This document shows, piece by piece, positions 1 to 8,552 of a stretch of 64,000 nt of DNA. A program made the position numbers and the translations under genes. The DNA is from Arcobacteraceae bacterium (GTDB lineage: Bacteria > Campylobacterota > Campylobacteria > Campylobacterales > Arcobacteraceae), in NCBI GenBank assembly GCA_021107755.1, contig JAIOSF010000004.1, forward strand, positions 1 through 64,000, given 5' to 3'. Under the pieces are notes generated by a model. It worked only from the letters and a program-made list of their open reading frames with translations, was not told where the DNA came from and did no database searches. Position 1 is the stretch's first letter. Each line of letters begins with the position of its first letter.

Positions 1-159
1 GCAACAAAAGATGGAGGATACTATTGGGTGTTCGCAACAGTGTTTCCATTTGAGAGTTGTGATGGAAGTAAAGGATATCTTTCATGTCGAAGAAAACCAT
101 CTCGTGAAGAGATTGCTGAACATGAGGTTTTATACAAGCAATGGAAAGCTAATGAATAG
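1..159 (+). CDS. C-terminal end of a PAS-domain protein (partial)
   Basis: Open from the first base of the window to a TAG at 157-159. The 52 visible residues contain GGYYWVFATVFPF, then a short loop, then GYLSCRRKPSR. This resembles the last beta strands of the small single-PAS (Aer-like) sensor proteins common in Campylobacterota, where the PAS core is followed by a YxSxRRKPSR segment. The gene starts outside the window, so its full length and any further domains cannot be judged. It converges on cysS with directly adjacent stop codons. The PAS call is a family resemblance judged by eye. Confidence 0.6.
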   Translation, partial: ATKDGGYYWVFATVFPFESCDGSKGYLSCRRKPSREEIAEHEVLYKQWKANE

Positions 160-1572
160 TTAGTTTTTCTCCCACATTGTTCCATTTGGGGTATCCATAA
201 GAGATATTCCCATATCTGTTAATTTTTCTCTTATCTTATCTGATTCCTCAAAGTTTTTATTTTGTTTTGCTATTGTTCTATCACTTATAAGTTTTTCAAT
301 GCTACTTTTTTCCTCTTCAGTAATCCCAAATTGAAAATACTCAAAACAATCTTGAGCTCCAATTCCTAAAAGAGATGAGATAAAATCAATAGTTGCTATA
401 AACTCTTTTTTAAGAGCTTTGTCTTTTGGATTATTATTTAACGAGTCATTAACACTTGAGATATATTCATCTAAAAAAGCCATCGCTTTTGCGGTATTCA
501 TATCATCATTTAAAGATTCTAAAAGTTGTTTTTGTATATCTTTATTGACAATACTCGCAGTTGTTCCATAAACTCTTTTTTTTACTCTATAGAGTTTATC
601 AAGCCTTTTTTTACTTGTTAATAAATCTTCTTCATTAAAACTCAAATCAGATCTATAATGAGTACTTAACATATAAAATCGGATAACTTCACCATCATAT
701 TTATCTAAAGCATCTTTGAGAAAAAAACTATTTCCAAGTGATTTAGACATCTTTTCCCCATCTATATTTACAAAACCATTATGCATCCAATATTTTGCTA
801 ACTCTTGAGAGGTACAACATCTTGTTTGACTTGCCTCATTTTCATGGTGTGGAAACAGTAAATCGGCTCCACCCCCATGAATATCAATAGCATAAGGCAA
901 ATTGTGATTTGCAAGGTGTTTATCAATCATTGCACTACATTCAAGGTGCCAACCTGGTCGTCCATAACCAAAGGTTGTTTCATAGCCTACTTGCTCTTTT
1001 GAAAAAAATTTCCAAAGTGCAAAATCTTTTTGATCTTTCTTATTATTGTTTGACTCAACTCTTGCTTGTGAGTTTTCATCACTTGCTCTACCAGAAAGTT
1101 CACCATAGTGTGTATCTTTTGAAGTATCAAGATAGACACCATCTTCTAAAGTATAGGCTTTATTGGTATCGAGAAGTTTTTGACACATCATTTCCATAGC
1201 ATCGATATTTTTTGTAGCATAGGGTTCAAGTGTATTTGGTAAGATATGAAGTTTTTCCATATCTTGTTTATAGCTCTTGATATAATAAGTTGTAATTTCA
1301 TCTAAAGATTGATTGGTTTGAACCATCTTTTTAATGATTTTATCATCAATATCTGTAAAGTTTTTAGCCATAGTTACCTCATAGCCATTGACTTTAAAAA
1401 CTCTATGTAACACATCAAAAACTATTGCACTTCTCGCATGCCCTAAATGTGCATCATCATACACAGTTGGGCCACATACATAGATAACTACCTTGCCTTT
1501 TTCTTGAGGCTCAAATAATAGTTTCTTTTTTTTTACACTATCAAATAGGTATATATCTGATGTTTTAGACAT
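160..1572 (-). CDS. cysS: cysteinyl-tRNA synthetase
   Basis: Charges tRNA-Cys with cysteine in the cytoplasm. The 470 residues match the usual bacterial length. Class I signatures are present: the HIGH-type HLGH at residues 42-45 within GPTVYDDAHLGHAR, and KMSKSLGN near residue 273. The zinc/cysteine-binding residues are visible as Cys33 (VCGPT), the cysteine of GWHLECSAM, and the histidines of LLFPHHENEASQ. The ATG overlaps the nusA stop by one base (TAATG), so translation is probably coupled to nusA. Identification is secure. Confidence 0.97.
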   Translation of the reverse strand: MSKTSDIYLFDSVKKKKLLFEPQEKGKVVIYVCGPTVYDDAHLGHARSAIVFDVLHRVFKVNGYEVTMAKNFTDIDDKIIKKMVQTNQSLDEITTYYIKSYKQDMEKLHILPNTLEPYATKNIDAMEMMCQKLLDTNKAYTLEDGVYLDTSKDTHYGELSGRASDENSQARVESNNNKKDQKDFALWKFFSKEQVGYETTFGYGRPGWHLECSAMIDKHLANHNLPYAIDIHGGGADLLFPHHENEASQTRCCTSQELAKYWMHNGFVNIDGEKMSKSLGNSFFLKDALDKYDGEVIRFYMLSTHYRSDLSFNEEDLLTSKKRLDKLYRVKKRVYGTTASIVNKDIQKQLLESLNDDMNTAKAMAFLDEYISSVNDSLNNNPKDKALKKEFIATIDFISSLLGIGAQDCFEYFQFGITEEEKSSIEKLISDRTIAKQNKNFEESDKIREKLTDMGISLMDTPNGTMWEKN

Positions 1573-2777
1573 TAGTTAAAAAGTGCCTCTAAGCCAGAAG
1601 TATCTGTTGATTTTTCTTCTGTTGTATCAACCCCATCTGCTGCAGTTGCTTTTGTTCCAACTTCTAAAACATTCAGTTCAATTTCACATTTTGTTAACAT
1701 TGAAGCTAGTCTAATATTTAAACCAACTTTTCCAATAGCTCTACTTTTTTGATCCTCATCAATTGTTACAATAGCTTTATCTTTCCCTTTTTCACCAGCA
1801 CCAACTTCTATTTTTACACTTTTAACAATAGCTGGACTTAGTGCTCGGCTTACAAACATCTCTTTGATTGGAGTATATTCAATACAATCTATATTTTCAC
1901 CATTTAATTGTTGACTAACAGCATTAATTCTTACACCTTTAACCCCAACAATTGCACCAATAGGATCAATATTTGCTTCATTTGTAGATAGTGCAATTTT
2001 AGCTCGACTTCCAGGGATTCTTGCTGTATTTTCTATTGTTATTTTTTTATCGTGAAGTTCTGGTACTTCTAAAGTCAGTAAACTTTCTAGAAATTTAGGG
2101 CTAGTTCTTGAAACTTCTACCACAAGACCATGTTGTTTATCAATATTTACGCTTTTTACAACAGCTTTTAAAGAATCTCCAACTTTAAATGACTCCCCTT
2201 TAATTCTATTTTTTCGTGGAAGAATACCTTTTACTTCACCTATTTCTATAAAAGTGTTGTCATTTTGATCAACTCTTGTTACAACACTTGTGATTGTATC
2301 TCCAACTTGGTCATTGTATTTATTGTATAAATTATCTTCTATAAATCTTTGAAGTTTATATTCTAAGTTACTAAATAAAATAGTTGCGGCATTTCTCCCC
2401 ATAGATTCAAATTCTAAATCATAATTTAAAAAGTCTCCTATCTCTAGGTCAGGGTCTATCTCTTTTGCTTCATCTATTGGTAAAAAGTTTTCAGGGTTTA
2501 TAAGTTTCCCCTCTACACCATTTTCTTTTTCCCAATCATTTTGCTCCTCTTTAGCCTCACCAGAGAGTCGTTTATCATCATTTGATACTACTTCAATTTT
2601 TTGTGATAGTTTTAATGTTTTGTTAGCTCTATCAATATCTGCTTCATATACTAAACTATCATCTTGCATTTTTTGTGCAGTTTTTATAAGTGATTCTTTT
2701 AATGCATTTTCTACATCACTTACTTTTAACCCTTTTTCATATGCAATTGAGTCTATAATATCAATAATTTTTTCCAT
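1572..2777 (-). CDS. nusA: transcription termination/antitermination factor NusA
   Basis: RNA polymerase-associated elongation, pausing and antitermination factor. The 401 residues give an N-terminal polymerase-binding domain (about 1-125), an S1 domain (about 135-205, with VVTRVDQNDNTFIEIGEVKGILP) and tandem KH domains with a GAIVGVKGVRIN-type GXXG loop. It stops after a short acidic tail (DTTEEKSTDTSGLEALFN). It therefore lacks the two C-terminal acidic repeats of the longer E. coli protein, as is usual outside the gamma group. The start is ATG with AGGGAT eight bases upstream. cysS follows with a one-base overlap, forming a two-gene operon. Confidence 0.95.
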   Translation of the reverse strand: MEKIIDIIDSIAYEKGLKVSDVENALKESLIKTAQKMQDDSLVYEADIDRANKTLKLSQKIEVVSNDDKRLSGEAKEEQNDWEKENGVEGKLINPENFLPIDEAKEIDPDLEIGDFLNYDLEFESMGRNAATILFSNLEYKLQRFIEDNLYNKYNDQVGDTITSVVTRVDQNDNTFIEIGEVKGILPRKNRIKGESFKVGDSLKAVVKSVNIDKQHGLVVEVSRTSPKFLESLLTLEVPELHDKKITIENTARIPGSRAKIALSTNEANIDPIGAIVGVKGVRINAVSQQLNGENIDCIEYTPIKEMFVSRALSPAIVKSVKIEVGAGEKGKDKAIVTIDEDQKSRAIGKVGLNIRLASMLTKCEIELNVLEVGTKATAADGVDTTEEKSTDTSGLEALFN

Positions 2778-2917
2778 AATTTTATCCCTGTAATTTTACT
2801 TTTTTAACAATGCAATGTCTTTTTATGATTTTTTTGCTTTGTAGAGTGTAATTCTAACTTAAGTTTTCTTTAATTAAACTTTGTTAGAAGTTTTTAAGTT
2901 TTGGAGACAATGAAGTA

Positions 2918-3985
2918 TTATACTCCACTCATCTCCATAAGTTTTGATTGGTGATCTGCAATAAGTGGATCGATAATCTCTTCAAGTAGTCCATCATTCA
3001 TAATTGCATCAAGTCTGTAAAGCGTTAAGTTTATTCTATGGTCACTTATACGGCCTTGCGGATAGTTGTAAGTTCTAATTCGTCCACTTCTATCTCCTGT
3101 TCCAACTTGTGCTTTTCTATCTGCACCAGCAGCTTCCATTCGCTCTCTTTCTTGCAGATCATGAAGACGAGCTTTTAAAACTTTCATTGCTTTTTCTTTA
3201 TTCTTGTGTTGCGATTTTTGATCTTGATTTGTAACTACAAGTCCTGAGGGTAAGTGAGTGATTCTTACAGCCGAATCTGTTGTATTTACAGATTGTCCTC
3301 CACATCCACTACTTCTCATTACATCAATCTTAAGATCATTTGGATCAATATGTATCTCTACATCATCAACTTCTGGAATAACAGCAACGGTAATAGCACT
3401 TGTATGAACTCTACCTTGTGATTCTGTTGCTGGAACTCTTTGAACTCTATGAACACCTGATTCAAATTTCATTTTACTATATACCGATTCCCCTTTTACA
3501 AGAAAAATCATCTCTTTGTATCCACCAGATTCCGATTCACTACTACTCATAATTTCAGTTTTCCAACCTTGATTTTCAGCAAATCGTATATAAGTTCTAA
3601 ATAAATCTGCAACAAATAGTGCAGCTTCATCTCCACCTGTTCCAGCTCTTAGTTCTATATAGATATTTTTTTCATCATTTGGATCTTTTGGTAAAAGAAG
3701 TAGTTTTATCTCCTCTTCAAGTTGAGGTTTTCTGGTCTCTAACTCTTTGAGTTCCTCTTTTGCTAACTCTCCTAACTCTTCATCTCCTAAAAGCATTTTG
3801 TTATCTTCTATATCTGAGATTATAGTATTATACTCACGAGCAGCCTCAACAACTTTTGCAATACTTGACTGTTCTTTTGATAGTTCAGTCATTTTTTTAA
3901 TATCATTAGTAATTGTATCTGATATTAAAAGTGTATTTATCTCTTCATATCTATCAATAAAGTGTTGTAGTTTCTCTTGTAACAT
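2918..3985 (-). CDS. prfA: peptide chain release factor 1
   Basis: Recognises UAA and UAG stop codons and triggers peptidyl-tRNA hydrolysis. The 355 residues carry the RF1-specific tripeptide PAT at 185-187 (RF2 would have SPF) and the catalytic GGQ at 229-231 in [18 protein letters not shown]. The N-terminal helical domain, domain 2/4 and domain 3 are all present. It lies downstream of rpsT on the same strand, 92 bases away across a hairpin, so part of its transcription may be readthrough from rpsT. Confidence 0.97.
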   Translation of the reverse strand: MLQEKLQHFIDRYEEINTLLISDTITNDIKKMTELSKEQSSIAKVVEAAREYNTIISDIEDNKMLLGDEELGELAKEELKELETRKPQLEEEIKLLLLPKDPNDEKNIYIELRAGTGGDEAALFVADLFRTYIRFAENQGWKTEIMSSSESESGGYKEMIFLVKGESVYSKMKFESGVHRVQRVPATESQGRVHTSAITVAVIPEVDDVEIHIDPNDLKIDVMRSSGCGGQSVNTTDSAVRITHLPSGLVVTNQDQKSQHKNKEKAMKVLKARLHDLQERERMEAAGADRKAQVGTGDRSGRIRTYNYPQGRISDHRINLTLYRLDAIMNDGLLEEIIDPLIADHQSKLMEMSGV

Positions 3986-4027
3986 AATAATACCTAAGTG
4001 TGGATTTGTTGTAAAATAAAGAAAAGT

Positions 4028-4062
4028 AAACTATTTATATACCGAAAGTATATGAATAGTTT
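4028..4062 (-). terminator. hairpin between rpsT and prfA
   Basis: An inverted repeat of 15 bases per arm with one mismatch and a 5-base loop lies 15 bases after the rpsT stop. On the minus strand it is followed by a T-rich stretch (ACTTTTCTTT). It looks like a partial terminator that would attenuate transcription from rpsT into prfA. Confidence 0.6.
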
Positions 4063-4077
4063 AAAATAAAATTAGTC

Positions 4078-4338
4078 TTATAAAGCGTTAACTTTAGTTT
4101 GTAATCTACTTACTTTTCTTGCAGCAGTAGCTTTTTTAAGAATATTTTTGCTTACACAGTGGTGAAGATATTTGTTTGCATCTTTCATTGCTGTTGTTGC
4201 AGTTTCTTTGTCATTAGCTTCTACTGCAGTTATAACTGCTTTAGTAACATTTTTGATTCTTGCTTTAAAGAATCTGTTTCTTTCAGTTTTTACGATAGTC
4301 TGTTTTGCTCTTTTTGCAGCTGATTTATGGTTTGCCAT
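4078..4338 (-). CDS. rpsT: 30S ribosomal protein S20
   Basis: Primary 16S rRNA-binding protein of the small subunit. It has 86 residues, with the typical opening MANHKSAAKRAKQ and the conserved basic helical pattern (NRFFKARIKNVTKAV, then NILKKATAARKVSRL). The start is ATG with AAGGGATAAC upstream. On the minus strand a TATTAT -10-like hexamer lies about 40 bases before the gene. prfA follows downstream. Confidence 0.96.
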   Translation of the reverse strand: MANHKSAAKRAKQTIVKTERNRFFKARIKNVTKAVITAVEANDKETATTAMKDANKYLHHCVSKNILKKATAARKVSRLQTKVNAL

Positions 4339-4434
4339 AGCTGTTATCCCTTGTTATAAAAAATTTAGTTTGGAATAATACTTAAGATGTTCTTAAAGAA
4401 AGCTTTAGTAGGAAATAGGAAACTAAATACTAAA

Positions 4435-5499
4435 TCATACTATAATAGTTTCTTTTACATCTTCAAAAACTTTTGAGTTGCAAGATACTTCTATTTTTTC
4501 ATCAAGAATCTTTTCTATAACTATTATACAACTAAGATCATATGGGTTGTGTGTAAGTTGGTTCCTCAAACTTAATTCAGCTTCAAAATTGAGTGGATTG
4601 TATATAAGTGCATAAATAGACCCATAGTTTGTATTTGCAATAGTATTAAAATATTCTAAAGAGATGATTTTTACTTCATCACGATTAAGATAATGGATAT
4701 TTTTGACTGACTTTTCAATTCTTCCTGCAGTTTTTTTGTTTTTTAATGTTGAGTAGCATAAAAAATATGATGGGATTACCTCTTTATTGATTGTTATTTT
4801 TCCATGAAGAAGTCTATAGTTTAAAAATCGTTGTTTTACTATTTCATAATTCTCCAAACAATCTCTTTGTTTGTAAAGTTCTAATCTCTCCTCAATAGAT
4901 TCTGGTTGTACTTGTCTTCCTATAGGCATTATAAGTTCATCAGCTAGTTTATTTTGATAGACCCTTTGGGCATTCAGTCCATATAAACAACCACAATAAT
5001 TTTGTCTATAAAGATTATTTTGTTTTACCTCTTTTCCTTGAAGCTCAACCCCATTACCACTTCGATAGTCTTTAAAAATAAATTCACAGTTATATTTATT
5101 TGAGAGTTGATTTCCAATTTTTTCTAATTTATCTTGTGATTTCTTTGGACTAATAAGAAGTGTAGTTGTAAATTTATCGTGACCTAAAGTAAGTGCTTTT
5201 TCTACACTTACTTTTAATCTATCATCAAAACACACGGTACATCTATCACCTTTTTCAGGCTCATTTTCAAGCCCTTTTGTAATATTTAACCAATATTTTA
5301 AATTGTATTCTCCCTCAATAAGTTCAATACCAAGTTTTTTACAACTATATTGAACATCTTGAAGCCTGAGTCTATATTCACTATATGGATGTATATTTGG
5401 ATCATAAAAAAAACCAACAAAAGTTTCATTTGGATATTCCTCTTGTAATCTTTGTAAAAAATAGTGACTATCTACACTACAGCAAATATGAACTAACAT
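4435..5499 (-). CDS. queH: epoxyqueuosine reductase QueH with C-terminal extension
   Basis: Catalyses the last step of queuosine synthesis in tRNA, the cobalamin-independent reduction of epoxyqueuosine. The first 190 residues hold the DUF208/QueH cysteine pattern: HICCSVDS at 4-11, RCTVCFDDRL near 87-96, and YRQNYCGCLYG near 163-173. These would bind the iron-sulfur cluster and the catalytic metal. The protein is 354 residues where the core family is about 200, so the last 150 residues are an extra region with no motif I recognise. Its ATG overlaps the end of bioC by seven bases, with AAGGGAT as ribosome site. Confidence 0.88.
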   Translation of the reverse strand: MLVHICCSVDSHYFLQRLQEEYPNETFVGFFYDPNIHPYSEYRLRLQDVQYSCKKLGIELIEGEYNLKYWLNITKGLENEPEKGDRCTVCFDDRLKVSVEKALTLGHDKFTTTLLISPKKSQDKLEKIGNQLSNKYNCEFIFKDYRSGNGVELQGKEVKQNNLYRQNYCGCLYGLNAQRVYQNKLADELIMPIGRQVQPESIEERLELYKQRDCLENYEIVKQRFLNYRLLHGKITINKEVIPSYFLCYSTLKNKKTAGRIEKSVKNIHYLNRDEVKIISLEYFNTIANTNYGSIYALIYNPLNFEAELSLRNQLTHNPYDLSCIIVIEKILDEKIEVSCNSKVFEDVKETIIV

Positions 5500-6185
5500 T
5501 TTATCCCTTTTACAAATATAACTTCAAATTCCAAATAATTTAAAGTATAGTTTTTATAAAGTTGTTTTGCTTCTGTAAATGTTAGTTTATTCCCACCACT
5601 AACTCCTGAGTTTTTTATATAATCGAAAAGCTTTTTTTTACTATCAAATTCGAGTTTATAGTTGAGTATTTCATATTTACAATCAAAGAGACTATCAAAA
5701 GATTGTTTTATAGAATCTACATCTAATATAGGTGATTTTTTTCCAGTGAGTGAAAAAATAGTTTTAAAAGTATTGGAGGTAAAAAGTACAAGATTTATAT
5801 TGGTTGTAATCTTTGCTAATTGTTTTGCAATTTTATTTAAGTTTTGTGACCATTGTAAAGCAGATGAGGACAATACCATATCATAATTATCATTTTTAAT
5901 ATTGTCAATAAACTCATTACTATCAAAATCTAAACACACTATCTCTAGATTTTTTTCTCTAGGATGAATATCACACATACTAGCAGAAAAATCTATCGCT
6001 TTGTAGTAGTCAAAATTAAAATCAATATTTTTAAATACTTGTCCTGAACCACATCCTAACTCTAATATTCTTTTAGGTTGAAAAGGAAGTTCTCTTACTA
6101 ATGCTTTAGAGATAATCTGTTGTATGATATTATAATGGTTATATTCTTTTGCATGCTTTGAAAATTGTTCATTAACTATATTCAA
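5493..6185 (-). CDS. bioC: malonyl-ACP O-methyltransferase BioC-like
   Basis: S-adenosylmethionine methyltransferase that would cap malonyl-ACP to prime pimelate synthesis for biotin. Motif I is ILELGCGSGQVFKNI, followed by an acidic strand-2 residue in YYKAIDFSASM and MVLSSSALQWSQNL, typical of BioC (the LQW signature). I chose the TTG start at 6185. It overlaps the upstream ydcF stop (TTGA), has GAGAGG nine bases before it, and gives NIVNEQFSKHAKEY as the usual BioC opening. The upstream ATGs at 6236 and 6212 would overlap ydcF by 31-55 bases. Length is 230 residues. bioF lies separately at 53.4 kb. Confidence 0.82.
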   Translation of the reverse strand: MNIVNEQFSKHAKEYNHYNIIQQIISKALVRELPFQPKRILELGCGSGQVFKNIDFNFDYYKAIDFSASMCDIHPREKNLEIVCLDFDSNEFIDNIKNDNYDMVLSSSALQWSQNLNKIAKQLAKITTNINLVLFTSNTFKTIFSLTGKKSPILDVDSIKQSFDSLFDCKYEILNYKLEFDSKKKLFDYIKNSGVSGGNKLTFTEAKQLYKNYTLNYLEFEVIFVKGIKC

Positions 6186-6892
6186 TCTATTTGTCCTCTC
6201 AATTTCCCCCATAATATCCCTAAATATTCGTGCCAAGCAATTTCTGTTTTTTGTAAATTGCCACCGTTTGGTATAGAAAAAATATCTATATTACTGTAAC
6301 TATTATAATTTGCAGGGGCAGCTATAGGGTGAAGACCTTCTTTTTGGAATAAAGCCATGGCTCTTGGCATATGATGAGCTGCTGTTACTAAAATAAAAGG
6401 CTTTTCTCCTAAAAGTTGTTTGATTTCAATAGCTTCCTCTTTAGTATCTTTAGGATTTGAATGGATGATAATATCTTCTTTAGGAATTTGAATTTGATAT
6501 AAAATATTTGCAGTACGAACAGCTTCAGGTATAGCGTATCCACTTTTATACCCAGAAGTAATTATTTTAGCGTTAGGTATTTTATAATAGAGCTTTAGAA
6601 CTTCCCAAGCTCTATTTTCCATATCTCCTCCTACAAGTAAAATATATTTTACATCTTTTGGTATCTCTTCAAGTTTTTTATAGGTTGTAGCTATTGGTTT
6701 TATTAATGAGTTCGCAAATGGAGAATAACTAATTAAAGCTATCCACAAGATACTTATAGTTAAAAGTATTTTCGCACTTTTAATTCTATTGATATATAAA
6801 AGTATAAGACCAATTATTGCTAAAAAAAGTCCAATGCTCAATGGCATTACCATAGCACTTATAATTTTTTTTAGTATAAAAGCAAACTCCAT
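6182..6892 (-). CDS. YdcF/SanA/ElyC family membrane protein (DUF218)
   Basis: Has 236 residues with two N-terminal membrane helices (about 10-32 and 38-62), followed by a DUF218 domain. That domain shows ILLVGGD, then KIITSGYKSG, then the closing VTAAHHMPRAMALFQKEG. This ElyC/YdcF layout is linked in enterobacteria to envelope integrity and peptidoglycan precursor supply, but the biochemical activity is unsettled. The start is ATG with AAGGAT upstream. It is first gene of the ydcF-bioC-queH overlapping operon and is divergent from yraN 40 bases away. Confidence 0.85.
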   Translation of the reverse strand: MEFAFILKKIISAMVMPLSIGLFLAIIGLILLYINRIKSAKILLTISILWIALISYSPFANSLIKPIATTYKKLEEIPKDVKYILLVGGDMENRAWEVLKLYYKIPNAKIITSGYKSGYAIPEAVRTANILYQIQIPKEDIIIHSNPKDTKEEAIEIKQLLGEKPFILVTAAHHMPRAMALFQKEGLHPIAAPANYNSYSNIDIFSIPNGGNLQKTEIAWHEYLGILWGKLRGQID

Positions 6893-6932
6893 AAATATCC
6901 TTATAACTTAAATTAAGATAGTATTTTACCTA

Positions 6933-7280
6933 ATGGATACTAAAACTACTAACACTACCAATAAGGGAAAATATTTTGAAACTAAGGCTGTTGATTTCTT
7001 GCAGTCAAATGGTTTTAAAATAATAGAGCAAAACTATCATGCAAAAAAACTAGGTGAGATAGATATTATTGCACAAAAAGATAGTGTATATCATTTTGTA
7101 GAGGTGAAAAGTGGAGAAAGTTTTGAAGCTGTTTACAACATAACACCTCAAAAGCTTTATAAACTTTATAGGGCAATAGATTATTATCTTAAAGAGAAAA
7201 AACTAGATGTTGCCTACTGTATAGATGCGATAATATTTGCCAAAGAAGAATTAGAATATTTGGAGAATATTACTCTTTAG
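6933..7280 (+). CDS. YraN family protein (UPF0102, endonuclease-like fold)
   Basis: Small 115-residue protein with the UPF0102 core NYHAKKLGEIDIIAQKD followed by YHFVEVKS. This is the E-x(n)-D-x(n)-ExK pattern of PD-(D/E)XK nucleases. The physiological role of the family is not established. Its last 11 bases overlap the 3' end of convergent ftsW. No clear Shine-Dalgarno is seen before the ATG, and TATTTT five bases upstream could act as a -10 giving a leaderless message. Confidence 0.88.
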   Translation: MDTKTTNTTNKGKYFETKAVDFLQSNGFKIIEQNYHAKKLGEIDIIAQKDSVYHFVEVKSGESFEAVYNITPQKLYKLYRAIDYYLKEKKLDVAYCIDAIIFAKEELEYLENITL

Positions 7281-8502
7281 TATTTTCTTTTTTTGGCTCT
7301 TTAGGGATACTTCTACTAATAGATAACACCATCCCAATAGCAATTGAGATTCCCAACATGGAACTCCCCCCATAACTTAAAAATGGTACGGCAATCCCTT
7401 TAATTGGTATCATCCCGGAGATTCCATAAGAGTTGATTAAAAAAGCGATACTAACCATTAGTCCAATACCTAATGTAAAAAGATGGTATTTGGGATTTTT
7501 AACTCGTCTACTTGTACGAAAAACTCTAAAGATGATAGTAAATAGAATTAAAACAATGGTTAAAAAACCTATAAAACCAATCTCTTCTGTGATACCTGCT
7601 AATACAAAATCTGTATGAACTTCACTTAAAAAGCCAAGTTTAAGTGAACCATTCCCTATCCCCTCACCAAAATACCCACCATTATTTATGGCATTGAGGG
7701 AATTACCTACTTGATAAGGTTCTGGAAACTCTTCTATTCTCAAAGATGTTGCAATACTATTTGGCATAAACGACAGTACTCCATCTTGTACCATACTCCA
7801 CCAACTTTTTACCCTAGTGATTCTGTGTGGAAAAAGGAGAATTAAGCTTGCTAGGCCAACAATAGCTATACCTATTAAAGAGGCAAATATTTTCCAACTT
7901 CTATTTGCAAATATTAACATTATAAATAAAATAGCAGCGAGAAGAACAACTTGCCCTAAATCTTTTTGTAGTACAGCAATTAAAAATACAGAAAAACTAA
8001 ATACTAAAGCATAGGGTGCCAAAACTTTCAACTCCTCTTTAAAAGAAAGTTTATCAAGATCAAGAAGTTTTCTATGAAATGACCATGCAAGATAATAGAT
8101 AAATCCAATTTTAAAAAACTCAACAGGTGAGATAGAGATACCAGGGAGTCGTATCCACCTTTTTGCACCTCCTGATTCCGTGACCATAGATGCTGGAAGT
8201 ATCTGCATAAGTATCATTAAAAAAAGGAAAAATAAAAATAAAAACCAACCAAGTTTTGGGATAAGAATATCAGGTTTAATTTGAGATAAACTCCACATAA
8301 TAAGGATTGCTAAAGTTCCTGTAAAAAGTTGTCTTAAAAAAAAGTGAAATTGTGTGTAATCCCAGTAAACAACTGTATAAATTGATAATGAATAAGAGAA
8401 TAATATACTAATAATGATGAGTGCTGAGCTTAAAAAAAACAGTGTATAATCTGGTTGATTGTTGTCTGTTAAGGATTTAATCATATTTTTGATAGAATTC
8501 AT
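7270..8502 (-). CDS. ftsW: FtsW-type SEDS peptidoglycan glycosyltransferase
   Basis: Integral membrane glycosyltransferase that polymerises lipid II, probably for septal wall because its PBP2b-type partner ftsI is divergently adjacent. Visible signatures are the GGAKRWIRLPGISISPVEFFKIG block, EVHTDFVLAGITEEIGFIG (FtsW-type), and the closing PFLSYGGSSMLGISIAIGMVL. About ten membrane helices are apparent. I chose the ATG at 8502, which gives 410 residues. TATAAT lies six bases before it, so the transcript would be leaderless. A TTG at 8538 is in frame and also has a TATAAT seven bases upstream, so the N terminus is uncertain by 12 residues. RodA is the alternative name. Confidence 0.88.
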   Translation of the reverse strand: MNSIKNMIKSLTDNNQPDYTLFFLSSALIIISILFSYSLSIYTVVYWDYTQFHFFLRQLFTGTLAILIMWSLSQIKPDILIPKLGWFLFLFFLFLMILMQILPASMVTESGGAKRWIRLPGISISPVEFFKIGFIYYLAWSFHRKLLDLDKLSFKEELKVLAPYALVFSFSVFLIAVLQKDLGQVVLLAAILFIMLIFANRSWKIFASLIGIAIVGLASLILLFPHRITRVKSWWSMVQDGVLSFMPNSIATSLRIEEFPEPYQVGNSLNAINNGGYFGEGIGNGSLKLGFLSEVHTDFVLAGITEEIGFIGFLTIVLILFTIIFRVFRTSRRVKNPKYHLFTLGIGLMVSIAFLINSYGISGMIPIKGIAVPFLSYGGSSMLGISIAIGMVLSISRSIPKEPKKENTKE

Positions 8503-8508
8503 TTGGGA

Positions 8509-8514
8509 ATTATA
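8509..8514 (-). promoter_or_regulatory. -10 box of ftsW (leaderless)
   Basis: TATAAT on the minus strand with six bases to the ATG at 8502. A second TATAAT at 8546-8551 sits seven bases before the alternative TTG start. No ribosome-binding sequence precedes either start. Confidence 0.55.
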
Positions 8515-8552
8515 CCAATTAAAACCAAAACTTTTCAAACTATGGATTATAA

